Notes under the pieces: model-generated
Databases searched by the model: none
Told to the model about the DNA's origin: nothing
The model's input: the letters and a program-made list of their open reading frames with translations, nothing else
Assembly: GCF_001514235.1 (NCBI RefSeq)
Contig: NZ_KQ948929.1
Location: 485,566-549,565 of the forward strand
From: Streptomyces caeruleatus
GTDB lineage: Bacteria; Actinomycetota; Actinomycetes; Streptomycetales; Streptomycetaceae
DNA length: 64,000 nucleotides
Direction: 5' to 3'
Shown here: piece by piece, positions 1-7,971 of the stretch
Numbering within the stretch: the stretch's first letter is position 1
How the letters are laid out: every line of letters begins with the position of its first letter
Program-made: the position numbers and the translations under genes

Positions 1-338
1 GGGCAACGGACACAAGTACCTCCCACAGGCGTTGACGATCGGGACGGGTGCCCCGACGAACGGAATTGATGCATCGCGTCCTGCGCGAGCGGTGACCGCC
101 CGTCGATGCGTTCGCCCGCCTACCCCCGAATGTCCGCAGCACACAGGGCTGGTGCGAGCAAGCGGTGTGCGTCACCTTTCTGGCTGTTTTTGCGTGCATC
201 AGCCCGCTGAACGGTTTGGCGACCGGTCGAGCGGTCACGCGATGGGAGAGAAACATCACGCGATGTGGAGGAGAACGGACCTCGTGGCCCTCGCGCCGGA
301 GTCCGCCTCCTCGCCTCTGTCAGTCAGGGAGCGAAGGG
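1..338. other. Non-coding left edge, upstream of the first ATPase gene
   Basis: No convincing gene was found here. A possible open frame from position 32 has arginine-rich, low-complexity translation typical of random GC-rich DNA and no ribosome binding site. The stretch presumably holds the promoter of the gene at 339. A TTGACG lies at 32-37, but no good -10 hexamer follows at 16-18 bases. Confidence 0.5.
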
Positions 339-806
339 ATGAGTGAGAAGTACCTGACCGGCCCCACCAGCGCCTCGACGGGCACGGGCCGTCCGCACGG
401 CAGGCCGCGCAGTCCGGCCGAGGCCCGCGGAGCCGTACGCCGGATCCTGTCCGAACAGACGCGCGCCCAGGGCACCACCTGCGCCCCGGACACGCTCTCG
501 GACGCACTGCTGGTGACGTCGGAACTGACGACCAACGCCATGCTGCACGGCGGCGGCATCACCGACTTCGACGTCGAGGTCGTCGGTCACAACCTGTACC
601 TGTCCGTCAGCGACCGGGAACGCCGCCACCCGGTCACCCTCAGTCCGACCGACCCCCGCGGCCGCCACCGCTGCGGAGGCCGCGGCTGGCCGATCGTGTG
701 CCGACTTTCCCGCACGGTACGGATCGCGGACCTGCCGACCGGGGGCAAGCGGGTCACTGCGGTGATTCCTCTGAGGGGGGTGGTGGGGTCTGGAGGAGTC
801 TGTTGA
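339..806 (+). CDS. RsbW-like ATP-binding protein (anti-sigma/serine kinase type)
   Basis: This 155-residue protein is a single HATPase_c domain of the kind found in RsbW/SpoIIAB anti-sigma factors. The N box reads ELTTNAMLHGGG around residues 66-77, and a G-box GGRGWPIV lies near residue 110. Family knowledge says such proteins bind a SigB/SigF-type sigma factor or an anti-anti-sigma factor and may phosphorylate the latter. The ATG at 339 was chosen over upstream starts because a GGGAGCGAAGGG purine run precedes it and homology begins after it. The neighbouring sigma genes at 1379-2254 and 2595-3494 are natural candidate partners, which is inference. The usual catalytic Glu/Asn of the N box is present (E and N of ELTTN). 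The C-terminal tail VVGSGGVC is unusual and probably disordered. Confidence 0.8.
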   Translation: MSEKYLTGPTSASTGTGRPHGRPRSPAEARGAVRRILSEQTRAQGTTCAPDTLSDALLVTSELTTNAMLHGGGITDFDVEVVGHNLYLSVSDRERRHPVTLSPTDPRGRHRCGGRGWPIVCRLSRTVRIADLPTGGKRVTAVIPLRGVVGSGGVC

Positions 807-1378
807 GCCGGCCTGATGGGGGTGGTGGCGTGTGAGGGCAGTGCTGAGGGGCTCGGCTCTCAGGTGGACGGGGGTTGGACGGGCGGGAGTTGTGTGTGCG
901 ACGGGGGTAGGGCTGGGCGAGGCGGGATGTCGAGGGTCGACGGGCGGGCCAGGCGACTAGGACGGGAAGCGGACGAGGCACGACTCGGCGGAGCCAGGAG
1001 CCAGACAGGCCGGACAGCGGACAGGGCGGCAGGCCGAGAGGCTGGGCCGCGGCCAGCCAGTACACGCGCCGGTCGGTAGACGCAGGGGCCGAACTGCAGG
1101 CGGGGTGGCACGTACGCCGGCCGAGCCCCCCGGGTCCACGGTTCAACGGGACCACGACCCGGGCGGGGCAGCTGAACGAACAGCGCAGTACACGCGCCCG
1201 TGCACGGCACCCAGCCAGCATGGCCCCTTGTCTTCAGCCCCTTGCCTTCAAGTGCCTTCAACTCAACGGAGCGGGGCGGGCCGCCAGGCCACGGGCGCCG
1301 TGTCGGCGGCCGACGTTGCCACGGCCCGGCCCGCCCCGCTTGCAGGGCCCTCCGCCGGAGCGAACCCCTGATGACCCG
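807..1378. other. 572-bp gene-free purine-rich spacer
   Basis: No gene is supported: open frames on both strands give Arg/Pro/Gly-rich low-complexity translations without ribosome binding sites. The top strand is strongly purine-rich in its first half. A 13-bp direct repeat CAGTACACGCGCC occurs at 1058-1070 and 1186-1198. A run of CTTCA-containing words lies at 1230-1262. It may be decayed coding sequence, but no family is recognisable. Confidence 0.5.
1058..1198. repeat. 13-bp direct repeat pair
   Basis: CAGTACACGCGCC is found at 1058-1070 and again at 1186-1198, 128 bp apart, in otherwise gene-free sequence. The repeats may be chance or the relic of a duplication. No function can be assigned. 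Confidence 0.4.
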
Positions 1379-2254
1379 TCAGGCGACTCCGGGCTCCAGC
1401 AGTCCGGCGCGCAGTTGCTTGATGATGCGGCTGATGAGGCGTGAGACGTGCATCTGGGAGACGCCGATCCGTTCGGCGATCTGCGCCTGGGTGAGTTCCT
1501 CGACGAAGCGCAGGTGGATGATCCGACGCTCACGTTCGCCGAGTTCGGCGATGAGAGGCGCCAACGAGTGGAAGTCCTCCACGAGTTCCAGGGAGGGATC
1601 CTCCTCACCGAGGAACGCGGCCAGTACGGACTCGCTGTTCTCGGAATCGGAGGTGACGGCCGCGTCCAGGGAGGCGGACTGGTAGCAGTTGGCGGCCTTG
1701 CGGGCCTCGATGACCTCCTCCTCCGACAGCGACATCAGCTCCGAGAGCTCACGGGTGGTCGGCGTACGGCCCAGTCGGGAACCGAGTTCCTCCGTCGCCT
1801 TGGCCAGCTCCGCACGCGCCTCCTGGAGCCGGCGCGGCACATGGACGGCCCAGCTCGTGTCGCGGAAGAAGCGCTTGATCTCGCCGACGATGTACGGCAC
1901 CGCGAAGGTCGTGAACTCGACCTCCCGGGACACCTCGAAGCGGTCGATGGCCTTGATCAGCCCGATGGTCCCGACCTGGACGATGTCCTCGAGCGAGTCC
2001 CCGCGGGCGCGGAACCGCGACGCCGCGTACCGCACGAGCGACAGGTTCATCTCGATCAGCGTGTTGCGTACGTACTGGTAGTCGTGCGTGCCCTCGTCCA
2101 GCATGACCAGTCGGTCGAAGAACTGACGCGACAACTCGCGTGCGTCCCGCGGGCTCACCCTCGTCGGATCCTCGATCAGCGGCAGCGCCGCCCCGTCCGT
2201 CGTGACCGTCTCCTCTGCCGTGGCCGTTGCCTGCGCCACCGTCACGGCTGCCAT
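1379..2254 (-). CDS. SigB/SigF-family RNA polymerase sigma factor
   Basis: This 291-residue group 3 sigma factor has region 2 (SLEDIVQVGTIGLIKAIDRF around residues 91-110, core-binding and -10 recognition), region 3, and a region 4 helix-turn-helix ending TQAQIAERIGVSQMHVSRLI near the C terminus. It matches the Streptomyces SigB/SigF/SigG group, which acts in osmotic and oxidative stress and development. The start at 2254 was chosen because GGGGAGGG lies 5 bases upstream and the sequence before it is not conserved-looking. It is divergent from a second, less similar sigma gene at 2595, with RsbW-like ATPases on both sides, so post-translational control by partner switching is likely (inference). 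The exact paralogue cannot be told by eye. Confidence 0.9.
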   Translation of the reverse strand: MAAVTVAQATATAEETVTTDGAALPLIEDPTRVSPRDARELSRQFFDRLVMLDEGTHDYQYVRNTLIEMNLSLVRYAASRFRARGDSLEDIVQVGTIGLIKAIDRFEVSREVEFTTFAVPYIVGEIKRFFRDTSWAVHVPRRLQEARAELAKATEELGSRLGRTPTTRELSELMSLSEEEVIEARKAANCYQSASLDAAVTSDSENSESVLAAFLGEEDPSLELVEDFHSLAPLIAELGERERRIIHLRFVEELTQAQIAERIGVSQMHVSRLISRIIKQLRAGLLEPGVA

Positions 2255-2594
2255 GCCGCCCTCCCCATCACCGGAACCAGTTGTCCATCCCCGGGTGCCC
2301 GAACTCGCGCGTCTCATGCGTCTTCCGACAGCTTCCTTCGCCGAGAATCCGCACAACGGCGGGTTCTGGCGTGAAGCCACCGCTCTGGCGAAGTCCGGTT
2401 CGTGGACCGGGTCCGCTCCGAGGGGCCCCACTCGTTTGCGTACGGAGTTGCGGGGCATGCGGGATCTCGTGCTTCGGACCAGAGGCGCTCCGGTGCGACA
2501 GGTGTGACCACTCCAGGGCCGTTCCGCCCAGGCACCCGCACTCGCACCGTTTCCACGGAGATTCCCTGAGAAGGCCGTTCAGGAGCTGTTCCGC
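2255..2594. other. Divergent intergenic region between two sigma genes
   Basis: This 340-bp region must contain the promoters of both sigma genes. No clear GTTT-N15-GGGTA-type SigB promoter was recognised by eye on either strand. Ribosome binding sites are visible at its edges: CCCTCCCC at about 2260-2267 (reverse strand GGGGAGGG) and AGGAG at about 2579. No additional gene is supported. Confidence 0.5.
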
Positions 2595-3494
2595 ATGCTG
2601 GTTGAGACGTCCGCACACGGTTCCGACCTTTCCGCCCGTCCCCGCGTGTCGGGTGGCCGCGTCCACGACGACGCGCCCGACACCGCCGCCGACTTCGCCC
2701 GCCTCGCCGACCTGCCCGAGGGGCCGGAGCGAGACGCGGTGCGTGACGAGCTGGCCAAGGTGTGGCTGCCCATGGCCCACCGCATCGCCGGCCGATTCCG
2801 CAACCGCGGTGAGTCGCTGGAGGATCTGCGTCAGGTCGCGGCCCTCGGACTGGTGAAGGCGATAGACCGCTACGAACCCGGCCGCGGCGCCTTCGAGAGC
2901 TACGCCGTGCCCACCATCACCGGGGAGATCAAGCGCCACTTCCGCGACCGGATGTGGGCCCTCCGGGTCCCCCGTCGCGTTCAGGAGCTGCGCAACAAGG
3001 TACGGATCGCACGCCGCGACCTCACCGACAACTCCGGCGGCGCCAACCCGTCGGTCGCCGAGATCGCCGCCCACGCGGGGCTCACCGAGGACGAGGTCAA
3101 CACCGGGCTGGAGGCCCTGGAGAGCTTCAGCACGCTGTCCCTCGACGCCGAGATGTCCTCCAGCGACGACGGGTTCAGCCTCGCCGACACGATCGGCGGC
3201 TGCGACGAGGCGTACGACGTCGTCGTCGACCGGGAGGCGGCGAAGGCAGGGCTGCGGCGCCTGCCCGAGCGCGAACGCGCCATTTTGTACATGCGCTTCT
3301 TCGAGGACATGACGCAGAGCCGCATCGCCGAGCAACTGGGCATCTCCCAGATGCACGTGTCCCGCCTCATCAGCCGGTGCTGCGCGAGGATCCGGGACGA
3401 GGCGCTCGACCAGGGGGCACATCAGGAACCGTGCTGCGACAACGACGGCGGCAGCGGTGGCAGTGGCGGTGTCGGTGGTGGCCACATGGCGTAG
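2595..3494 (+). CDS. SigB/SigF-family sigma factor with Gly/Ser-rich tail
   Basis: This 299-residue sigma factor carries region 2 (ESLEDLRQVAALGLVKAIDRY around residues 75-95), region 3 from about 140 and a region 4 helix-turn-helix (RIAEQLGISQMHVSRLISR around residues 240-258). It belongs to the same SigB/SigF family as the divergent gene at 1379-2254 but is clearly a different paralogue. An AGGAG about nine bases upstream supports the ATG at 2595. After the helix-turn-helix the protein continues into a C-terminal extension ending in a Gly/Ser repeat (DGGSGGSGGVGGGHMA), not typical of the family and probably disordered. The downstream DUF5133 gene is 55 bp away and may be co-transcribed. Confidence 0.9.
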   Translation: MLVETSAHGSDLSARPRVSGGRVHDDAPDTAADFARLADLPEGPERDAVRDELAKVWLPMAHRIAGRFRNRGESLEDLRQVAALGLVKAIDRYEPGRGAFESYAVPTITGEIKRHFRDRMWALRVPRRVQELRNKVRIARRDLTDNSGGANPSVAEIAAHAGLTEDEVNTGLEALESFSTLSLDAEMSSSDDGFSLADTIGGCDEAYDVVVDREAAKAGLRRLPERERAILYMRFFEDMTQSRIAEQLGISQMHVSRLISRCCARIRDEALDQGAHQEPCCDNDGGSGGSGGVGGGHMA

Positions 3495-3549
3495 CGGAAG
3501 GCCGCGCGACGCCCGACATCCCGAGATCGCCTCACCCAGGAGCGCACAC

Positions 3550-3813
3550 ATGCTGATGCCCCATCCGACGATGCTGCGCAGACTCGTCGAGGAGTACGAG
3601 ACCCTCATGGCCCAGCAGGGCGACACGCAGGACGGCCCGGCCCGGCGCGACCTGCGTGCGCAGGACCTGGCCTACACACTGTGCGTGTCGACCGGAACAC
3701 GCGAGGTGGGAGGGGCCCTGGAGGCGGCCCGTCGGCTGCTCGCCGCCGCCGCGCACGACCCCGGTGGCACCTGTGGCGCACTCGCGCCCCATGATTCGGC
3801 CGCGCACGGGTAG
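3550..3813 (+). CDS. DUF5133 domain protein
   Basis: This 87-residue acidic-basic small protein begins MLMPHPTMLRRLVEEYETLMAQ, which matches the DUF5133 family of short Streptomyces proteins, often encoded near SigB-type regulators or ATPases. It has a helical N-terminal half and a second helix, GGALEAARRLLAAAA. Its function is unknown. AGGAG twelve bases before the ATG supports this start. It follows the sigma gene by 55 bp, so an operon is plausible. Confidence 0.75.
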   Translation: MLMPHPTMLRRLVEEYETLMAQQGDTQDGPARRDLRAQDLAYTLCVSTGTREVGGALEAARRLLAAAAHDPGGTCGALAPHDSAAHG

Positions 3814-3921
3814 GCGCAGCCCCAGGAAGCCGGACGGACGACGAGGAGCGGAGACGACAGCGTGCGAGGAATGGTGAAGTGACAGAAGCCGTGGCCCTCT
3901 TGGTGCGCGCCCGCGATGCTC

Positions 3922-3965
3922 AGGGAGTGATGAGCGTTTCGCGGGCGGCGCACGAGCGATCGTGA
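3922..3965 (+). promoter_or_regulatory. Possible 11-codon leader ORF coupled to the ATPase gene
   Basis: An ATG at 3930 opens a frame of 11 codons (MSVSRAAHERS) whose TGA at 3963-3965 overlaps the GTG start at 3962 as GTGA. The ATPase gene has no clear ribosome binding site of its own, whereas AGGGAG lies at 3922-3927 before this leader, though closer than usual. Coupled translation is an inference. Confidence 0.25.
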
Positions 3966-4402
3966 AGCCGACCGAGCGCCGTGCGGCCGGGGACCGCCGG
4001 ACGGTGCGTCCCCGGTCGGTCCCGATCACCAGCGCGGCGACGGCACGCAGTTATGTGCGGTCGGTCGTGGAAGAGCACAGGCGTGTTCCGTCGGGCCCGG
4101 CGGGTGAGCGGGCCGTCATGGATCTGCTGCTCGTCGTGTCGGAGGCGGTCACCAACGCCATCCGGCACGGCGGCGGCCTCGCGGGGTTCGAGGTGGCCCT
4201 GCTGCCAGAGGGGGTGAGACTGAGCGTGCACGACTACAGCGACGCCGTCCCCTCCGCCGCGTACGGCCCCGGCACGCTCCCGCACTCCCACGAGGGCAGC
4301 GGATACGGATGGCCGCTGATCATCCGGCTGTCCCGCGAGATCCACATCGAGCGCCGCCGCGCGGGCGGCAAGACGGTCACCGTGCTGGTGCCGCTGACCT
4401 GA
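3962..4402 (+). CDS. RsbW-like ATP-binding protein
   Basis: This 146-residue protein is a single HATPase_c domain of the anti-sigma/SpoIIAB type. The N box SEAVTNAIRHGGG lies around residues 60-72 and the G box GSGYGWPLIIRL around 117-128. It ends in the typical hydrophobic strand KTVTVLVPLT. The GTG start at 3962 is the first possible in frame. No strong ribosome binding site precedes it; see the short leader frame at 3930. It is the second of three small ATPases in the first 5 kb and faces the third one convergently, with a terminator between them. Which sigma or anti-anti-sigma partner it binds cannot be read from the sequence. Confidence 0.8.
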   Translation: MKPTERRAAGDRRTVRPRSVPITSAATARSYVRSVVEEHRRVPSGPAGERAVMDLLLVVSEAVTNAIRHGGGLAGFEVALLPEGVRLSVHDYSDAVPSAAYGPGTLPHSHEGSGYGWPLIIRLSREIHIERRRAGGKTVTVLVPLT

Positions 4403-4410
4403 GTGTCCGC

Positions 4411-4428
4411 GCCCGAGCCCGCTCGGGC
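4411..4428. terminator. Hairpin between convergent ATPase genes
   Basis: GCCCGAG-CCCG-CTCGGGC forms a 7-bp GC stem with a 4-base loop, just after the stop at 4402 and before the convergent gene ending at 4471. It has no U tract, as is usual in Streptomyces. Confidence 0.55.
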
Positions 4429-4470
4429 GGGGCGCGACTCACCAGGGGACGGCCCGCCGGGGCTGGAGCG

Positions 4471-4908
4471 TCACCAGGGCAGGAACGCGTGCACGTCCTT
4501 GCCGTCCTCCCGCACCACCACGCTCACCTGGTCGCACAGGGTGTGGATCAGATACCAGCCGATGCCGCCGCCACTGCCGGTGCCGGGGTGGAAGGGGCGT
4601 GGCGCGGGCGGCGTGGTGCTCGTGTCGCTGAGCGTCACATGGACCCCGTCGAACGCCTTGCGCAGCGTCAGGCCGAACGGCCCCGGGGCGTACTGGATCG
4701 CGTTGGCGGCGAGTTCGGTGACCACCAGCACGATGTCGTCCCGGTACTCGGGCGTCTGCGGCGGTGCGGCCCGCGCGAGCGTGGTCAGGTACTTCTCCGC
4801 GCTGAGGCGGGCTCTCGTCACATCACCGAATCCCCCGTCAAACCTGACCTCGCAGTCCTGTATCTCTTCGGAAGACGGTTTGCCGCCTCCACGCGATTCG
4901 GTCGCCAT
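4471..4908 (-). CDS. RsbW-like ATP-binding protein
   Basis: This 145-residue protein has a HATPase_c domain with N box VTELAANAIQYAPG (around residues 75-88) and G box GSGGGIGWYLIHTL (around 113-126). It ends KDVHAFLPW, the typical last strand. The start at 4908 is preceded by GAGAAGG at good spacing; a longer frame to 4965 is possible but has no site. The N-terminal sequence CEVRFDGGFGDVTRARLSAEKYL resembles the first helix of Streptomyces anti-sigma ATPases. It is transcribed towards the terminator at 4411-4428. It is probably part of the partner-switching set with the sigma genes at 1.4-3.5 kb (inference). Confidence 0.8.
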   Translation of the reverse strand: MATESRGGGKPSSEEIQDCEVRFDGGFGDVTRARLSAEKYLTTLARAAPPQTPEYRDDIVLVVTELAANAIQYAPGPFGLTLRKAFDGVHVTLSDTSTTPPAPRPFHPGTGSGGGIGWYLIHTLCDQVSVVVREDGKDVHAFLPW

Positions 4909-5097
4909 CACACCTTCTCGGGCCCGTCTGCCGTTGGCCGCGGTGACTCGTTCCGGTACTTCCAACGCTGCTGGTTCCCAGGCTGAGCGCGGCTACGCGT
5001 CCGGAATGGTAGGAGCCCACGGGACATCACGGAAGAGAGGGGCTGCTGGGGAGGCCGGCTCCCGGCTCGTCGCTCGTGGCACGGCGGCCCGCCCGGC

Positions 5098-5256
5098 TCA
5101 GCGTCGGGCGCCGCCTCGTCGGGCGTTGTTGTACAGGCGCAGCAGGTGCTTCGCGACCGCGCACGGGACCGCGTCCGCATGGCACTGCCGGCAGGTCCGC
5201 AGGTGGTGCTCGTAGTCGGCAAGCGCTTGCTGCAGGGCTTCGTCCGGAGCTGGCAT
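5098..5256 (-). CDS. 52-residue Cys/His small protein, zinc-finger-like
   Basis: This small frame is preceded by GAGGACATCG immediately before the ATG. The product has a helical start and an H-x3-C-x2-C-x6-C arrangement (H18, C22, C25, C32), then a basic tail LLRLYNNARRGGARR. The pattern recalls the HxxxCxxC metal-binding core of anti-sigma zinc fingers, but the protein is far shorter and has no membrane segment. Its function is unknown. It lies 189 bp upstream of the ATPase gene at 4471-4908 on the same strand and next to a cluster of sigma regulators, which makes a regulatory role possible. Confidence 0.65.
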   Translation of the reverse strand: MPAPDEALQQALADYEHHLRTCRQCHADAVPCAVAKHLLRLYNNARRGGARR

Positions 5257-5474
5257 CGATGTCCTCGGGGTTGTGCGACCAGGGGAGGCGGCGACCCGGC
5301 GGGCGCCGAGAGTGACCGCGACGGGGCACCCGAGAGAGAAGTTGATCATGTTACTTGTGGTACGGGGAAGTCGTGGCCGCGCCGCCACCGGCCGGAAAAC
5401 CCTTGGACGCCACTTCGATCGGTACGGGACACTGCGTACTCGAACCGTGACTCCATGTAGCCGTCGGGGGTGGG

Positions 5475-7289
5475 ATGGGAACGCCTGAAGCGCGCAGGGT
5501 CCTGCCGGGCAAACGCTCGGTGCTTCTCGCACTTCGTTACTACGGAAGGGAGTTGGCCCGTCTCCGATGGCTGACGGTACCGGCGATGCTCTTGTCGGCG
5601 GTGGGCAACATCGGGATCAACTACATCGCGCCGCTGATCGTCGCCAAGCTGGTCGGCGGCATCGCGAGCGACAAGGACGTCACCCTCGAATCGACCCTGC
5701 CGTATGTCCTCGGCTTCGTCGGGGTGCTGCTGCTCGCGGAAGCGCTGTGGCGCGTCGCCCTGCACTGTCTGAACCGTCTGGACGCCCTGGGCATCGAGCA
5801 TCTGTACGTCATCGGGATGGACGAGCTGTTCGCCAAGGACGCCGCGTTCTTCCACGACAACTTCGCCGGGTCGCTCACCAAGCGCGTCCTGAGCTTCGCC
5901 TCCCGTTTCGAGCAGTTCGTCGACACGCTGACGTTCCAGATCGTGGGCAGTTTCGTGCCGCTGGTGTTCGGTGCGGTGGTGCTGTGGCGTTACGAGCCGC
6001 TGCTGGTCGTCGGACTCCTGACGATGATCGCGGTGACCGCGCTGTGCGTGGTGCCCCTGATCCGGCGCCGTCAGGCGCTCGTCGACCTGCGGGAGGAGGC
6101 CATCGCCCGGGTGTCCGGGCATGTCGCCGACAGCCTGATGAACATGGACACGGTGCGGGCGTTCGCCGCCGAGGGCCGCGAGGCCGCCGAGCACCGCTCC
6201 CGCGTCGCGGCGTCGCGCCGGCTCACGCTGCGGTCGTGGGACTACGGCAATCTGCGCATCGACACCCTGGTCGCGCCGATGTCGGTGCTGACCAACGCGC
6301 TGGGCCTGCTGCTCGCGGTCACGCTCGGCGGGGGCGCGCACGGCGTGGAGGCGATCGTGGTCGCGTTCACCTACTACACCAACGCGACGCGGATCATGTT
6401 CGAGTTCAACCAGATCTACCGTCGGCTGGAGAGCTCGATGACGGAGGCCGCGCAGTTCACCGAGCTGCTGCTGACGCCGCCGACCGTGCTCGATCCGCCG
6501 TCGCCGGAGCCGCTGCTCCCCGGTGCGGCCGACGTCCGCTTCGAGAAGGTGACCTTCGCCCACGCCGGTGGCCGGCCGCTGTTCCAGGGCCTGGAGCTGG
6601 ACGTGCCCGACGGCGCGAAGATCGGCCTGGTCGGCCGGTCGGGCGGTGGCAAGACCACGCTCACCCGGCTGCTGCTGCGGATGACGGACATCGAGGGCGG
6701 GCGGATCCTGATCGGCGGTCAGGACATCAGCAGACTGCGCCAGGCGGACCTGCGCGGCCTGATGGCGTACGTGCCGCAGGACCCGGCGATGTTCCACCGC
6801 ACGCTGCGGGACAACATCGCGTTCGCCCGGCCGGCCGCCACCGATGCGGAGATCCGCCGCGCGGCCGAGGCGGCCCATGTCACGGAGTTCGCCGACGCGC
6901 TGCCGGACGGCTTCGACACCATGGTGGGCGAACGCGGCGTCAAGCTGTCCGGCGGTCAGCGCCAGCGGGTCGCCCTCGCCCGGGCGATCCTGCGCGACGC
7001 GCCGATCCTGCTGCTCGACGAGGCGACCAGCGCCCTGGACTCCGAGAGCGAGATCCTGGTCCAGGAAGCGCTGTGGCGGCTCATGGACGGGCGGACGGCG
7101 CTGGTGGTGGCGCACCGGCTGAGCACGGTCGCCGGCATGGACCGGCTCGTCGTCCTCGACCGTGGACAGATCGTCGAGCAGGGCACACACGACGGGCTGC
7201 TGGCGATGGACGGCGCCTACGCCAAGCTGTGGAAGCACCAGTCGGGCGGCTTCCTCGACGACGCCCCCGCCCAGGCCGAGCTGCCCTGA
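5475..7289 (+). CDS. ABC transporter, fused permease/ATPase (exporter type)
   Basis: This 604-residue half-transporter has six predicted membrane helices in residues about 30-330 and a nucleotide-binding domain in about 350-595. Walker A GRSGGGKTT starts near residue 386, the signature LSGGQRQR near 491, Walker B ILLLDEATS near 511, and the H-loop histidine (VVAHRLST) follows. It would act as a homodimer or with a partner to export an unknown substrate. The ATG at 5475 follows a GGGGGTGGG run. A MarR regulator gene lies 108 bp downstream on the same strand and may control it, a frequent pairing (inference). A second exporter of this type is at 42297-44066. Confidence 0.85.
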   Translation: MGTPEARRVLPGKRSVLLALRYYGRELARLRWLTVPAMLLSAVGNIGINYIAPLIVAKLVGGIASDKDVTLESTLPYVLGFVGVLLLAEALWRVALHCLNRLDALGIEHLYVIGMDELFAKDAAFFHDNFAGSLTKRVLSFASRFEQFVDTLTFQIVGSFVPLVFGAVVLWRYEPLLVVGLLTMIAVTALCVVPLIRRRQALVDLREEAIARVSGHVADSLMNMDTVRAFAAEGREAAEHRSRVAASRRLTLRSWDYGNLRIDTLVAPMSVLTNALGLLLAVTLGGGAHGVEAIVVAFTYYTNATRIMFEFNQIYRRLESSMTEAAQFTELLLTPPTVLDPPSPEPLLPGAADVRFEKVTFAHAGGRPLFQGLELDVPDGAKIGLVGRSGGGKTTLTRLLLRMTDIEGGRILIGGQDISRLRQADLRGLMAYVPQDPAMFHRTLRDNIAFARPAATDAEIRRAAEAAHVTEFADALPDGFDTMVGERGVKLSGGQRQRVALARAILRDAPILLLDEATSALDSESEILVQEALWRLMDGRTALVVAHRLSTVAGMDRLVVLDRGQIVEQGTHDGLLAMDGAYAKLWKHQSGGFLDDAPAQAELP

Positions 7290-7397
7290 CCTCGGTGGGG
7301 CGTTCGCCCGCTGTTGTTTCAGGGCTAAGGTTTCTCCGGGGTTGCGCAGGGCCACGGAGCCCGCTTTTCACGACAGGACCGGCCGTGAAGGGACGAC

Positions 7398-7931
7398 ATG
7401 GCTCAGCGCAGGGCGAAGCAGCCGGACGCGGTGGCGCGGATCGTGGAGGACTGGGCGCGCGAGCGCCCCGGCCTGGACACCTCGCCGCTGGAGGTGCTCG
7501 CCCGGCTGCACCGTGCCTACCTCCAGTACCAGTCGCGGCTGACCGCGCAGATCGAGAAGCACGGGCTGTCCGTCGCCGGGTTCGACGTCCTCACCGCGCT
7601 GCGCCGCGCGGGCGCGCCCTACCGGCTCACCGCCGGACAGCTGGCCGCCTCGGGCCTGATCTCGTCGGCGGGGGTGACGCTGCGTCTCGACCGGCTGGAG
7701 AACGACGGGCTGCTCGTGCGCGAGCGCGACGCGGCCGACCGGCGTGTCGTCTACTCGCGGCTCACCCACGCCGGCCTGAGGAAGGTGGACGAGGTCTTCG
7801 CCGAGCACCTGGAGAACGAGCGCCGGATGCTCGGCGGGCTCTCCCTCACCGAACGGCGTCAACTGGCCCGGCTGCTGTCCGGGCTGGAGCACTCCATCGT
7901 CGAGTCCGACTCGGCGGCCGCGACCGGCTGA
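7398..7931 (+). CDS. MarR-family transcriptional regulator
   Basis: This 177-residue protein has the winged helix-turn-helix of MarR repressors: a recognition region TAGQLAASGLISSAGVTLRLDRLE (around residues 81-104) and a wing RERDAADRRVVYSRLT (112-127), with dimerisation helices at both ends. GAAGGG eight bases before the ATG supports the start. It follows an ABC exporter gene, an arrangement typical of drug- or antibiotic-responsive regulation. Its ligand is unknown. Immediately downstream, on the other strand, begins the remnant region at 7972-10353. Confidence 0.85.
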   Translation: MAQRRAKQPDAVARIVEDWARERPGLDTSPLEVLARLHRAYLQYQSRLTAQIEKHGLSVAGFDVLTALRRAGAPYRLTAGQLAASGLISSAGVTLRLDRLENDGLLVRERDAADRRVVYSRLTHAGLRKVDEVFAEHLENERRMLGGLSLTERRQLARLLSGLEHSIVESDSAAATG

Positions 7932-7971
7932 CGCGGCGGGCTGACGAGCGGCCCGCCCGTCCGCCACCGCG

